This document shows, piece after piece, positions 63,408 to 64,000 of a stretch of DNA of 64,000 nucleotides. The DNA comes from Protonemura montana (taxonomy: Eukaryota; Arthropoda; Insecta; Plecoptera; Nemouridae). The stretch spans positions 4,566,001-4,630,000 of the forward strand of contig OX387610.1 in NCBI GenBank assembly GCA_947568835.1. The letters are read 5' to 3'. Numbering within the stretch: position 1 is the first letter of the stretch; each line of letters starts with the position of its first letter. The notes beneath the pieces were generated by a model, which searched no databases, was not told the origin of the DNA, and worked only from the letters and a program-made list of their open reading frames with translations. The position numbers and the translations under genes are program-made.

Positions 63408-64000
63408 TACAGTCTAGCCCTTGAGAGAAGATACCAGCACAAGGACTGCCTCTGCATTGCTACAGTCTAGCCCGTGAGAGAAGATACCAGCACAAGGACT
63501 GCCCCTGCATTGCTACAGTCTAGCCTATGAGAGAAGATACCAGCACAAGGACTACCCCCTGCATTGCTACAGTCTAGCCCGTGAGAGAAGATACCAGCAC
63601 AAGGACTGCCCCTGCATTGCTACAGTCTAGCCCGTGAGAGAAGATACCAGCACAAGGACTGTCCCCTGCATTGCTACAGTCTAGCCCGTGAGAGAAGATA
63701 CCAGCACAAGGACTGTTCCCTGCATTGCTACAGTCAGGCCCGTGAGAGAAGATACCAGCACAAGGACTGTCCCCTGCATTGCTACAGTCTAGTCCGTGAG
63801 AGAAGATACCAACACAAGGACTGTCCCCTGCATTGCTACAGTCTAGCTCGTGAGAGAAGATACCAGTACAAGGACTACCCCCTGCATTGCTACATTCTAG
63901 CCCGTGAGAAAAGATACCAGCACAAGGACTATCTCCTGCATTGCTACAGTCCAGCCCGTGAGAGAAGATACCAGCACAAAGACTGTCCCCTGCATTGCTA
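63408..64000 (+). repeat. 52-54-bp minisatellite, at least 11 units, continues past the window
   Basis: Period 52-54 bp (63408, 63460, 63513, 63567). The unit has CTACAGTCTAGCCCGTGAGA, GAAGATACCAGCACAAGGAC and TGCCCCTGCATTG. Length varies in the C run after GGACT. The array is cut by the window end. Confidence 0.96.

Overview
This window looks like animal nuclear DNA with very few genes. No open reading frame encodes a protein I recognise. The DNA is AT-rich, with scattered CpG-rich islands, homopurine and homopyrimidine runs, many minisatellites, and many copies of short non-autonomous mobile elements. The commonest element is a SINE whose head derives from 5S rRNA and whose 3' end carries CAATCAATC repeats. 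Together with the density of tandem repeats and (G)n tracts, this suggests a marine invertebrate, perhaps a lophotrochozoan such as a mollusc. That placement is an inference from style, not from a marker gene.

Genes. The best coding evidence is a short minus-strand first coding exon at 59030-59102. It encodes a hydrophobic signal-peptide or signal-anchor N terminus, ends at a GTGAGT donor, and has a CpG-rich promoter-like region just upstream (59270-59740). Three other exon-like blocks have an open frame between good splice sites: 8373-8504 (+), 40957-41056 (+) and 35870-35946 (-). None could be assigned to a family. The rest would be intron or intergenic sequence.

Mobile elements. (1) About 18 copies or fragments of the 5S-derived SINE lie on both strands. 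One (14157-14586) has a perfect 11-bp target-site duplication. The SINE head has itself become tandem arrays: 92-bp 5S-only units (31956-32690, 43263-43436, 61780-61963), a 91-bp unit joined at a GAAAGTTA microhomology (19782-20185, and once at 9022), and a 15-bp unit at the head/body junction (16117-16352). (2) An element with terminal inverted repeats carries a tRNA-like cloverleaf (28243-28710, 44146-44338, 45302-45374, fragments at 40295, 43840 and 58497). (3) A foldback MITE family (142-395, 4338-4600, 33448-33592 and fragments). (4) Two more short inverted-repeat families (7537, 41963, 57862; and 10355, 17339, 50886, 56411).

Tandem repeats by region: 72 bp (1-80 and 52168-52790), 43 bp (6131-7168), 41 bp (10885-11525), 50 bp (17916-18517), 67 bp (22107-23198), 114 bp (23624-23905), 30 bp (29466-29600), 118 bp (35043-35586), 49 bp (38340-39033), 26 bp in two opposite-strand copies (45986-46730 and 53974-54512, inside a shared longer element), 189-bp satellite (47143-48245), and 52-54 bp (63408 to the window end). 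Several arrays clearly lie inside a mobile element or were born from one. The main story of this window is short mobile elements seeding tandem arrays, rather than genes working together.
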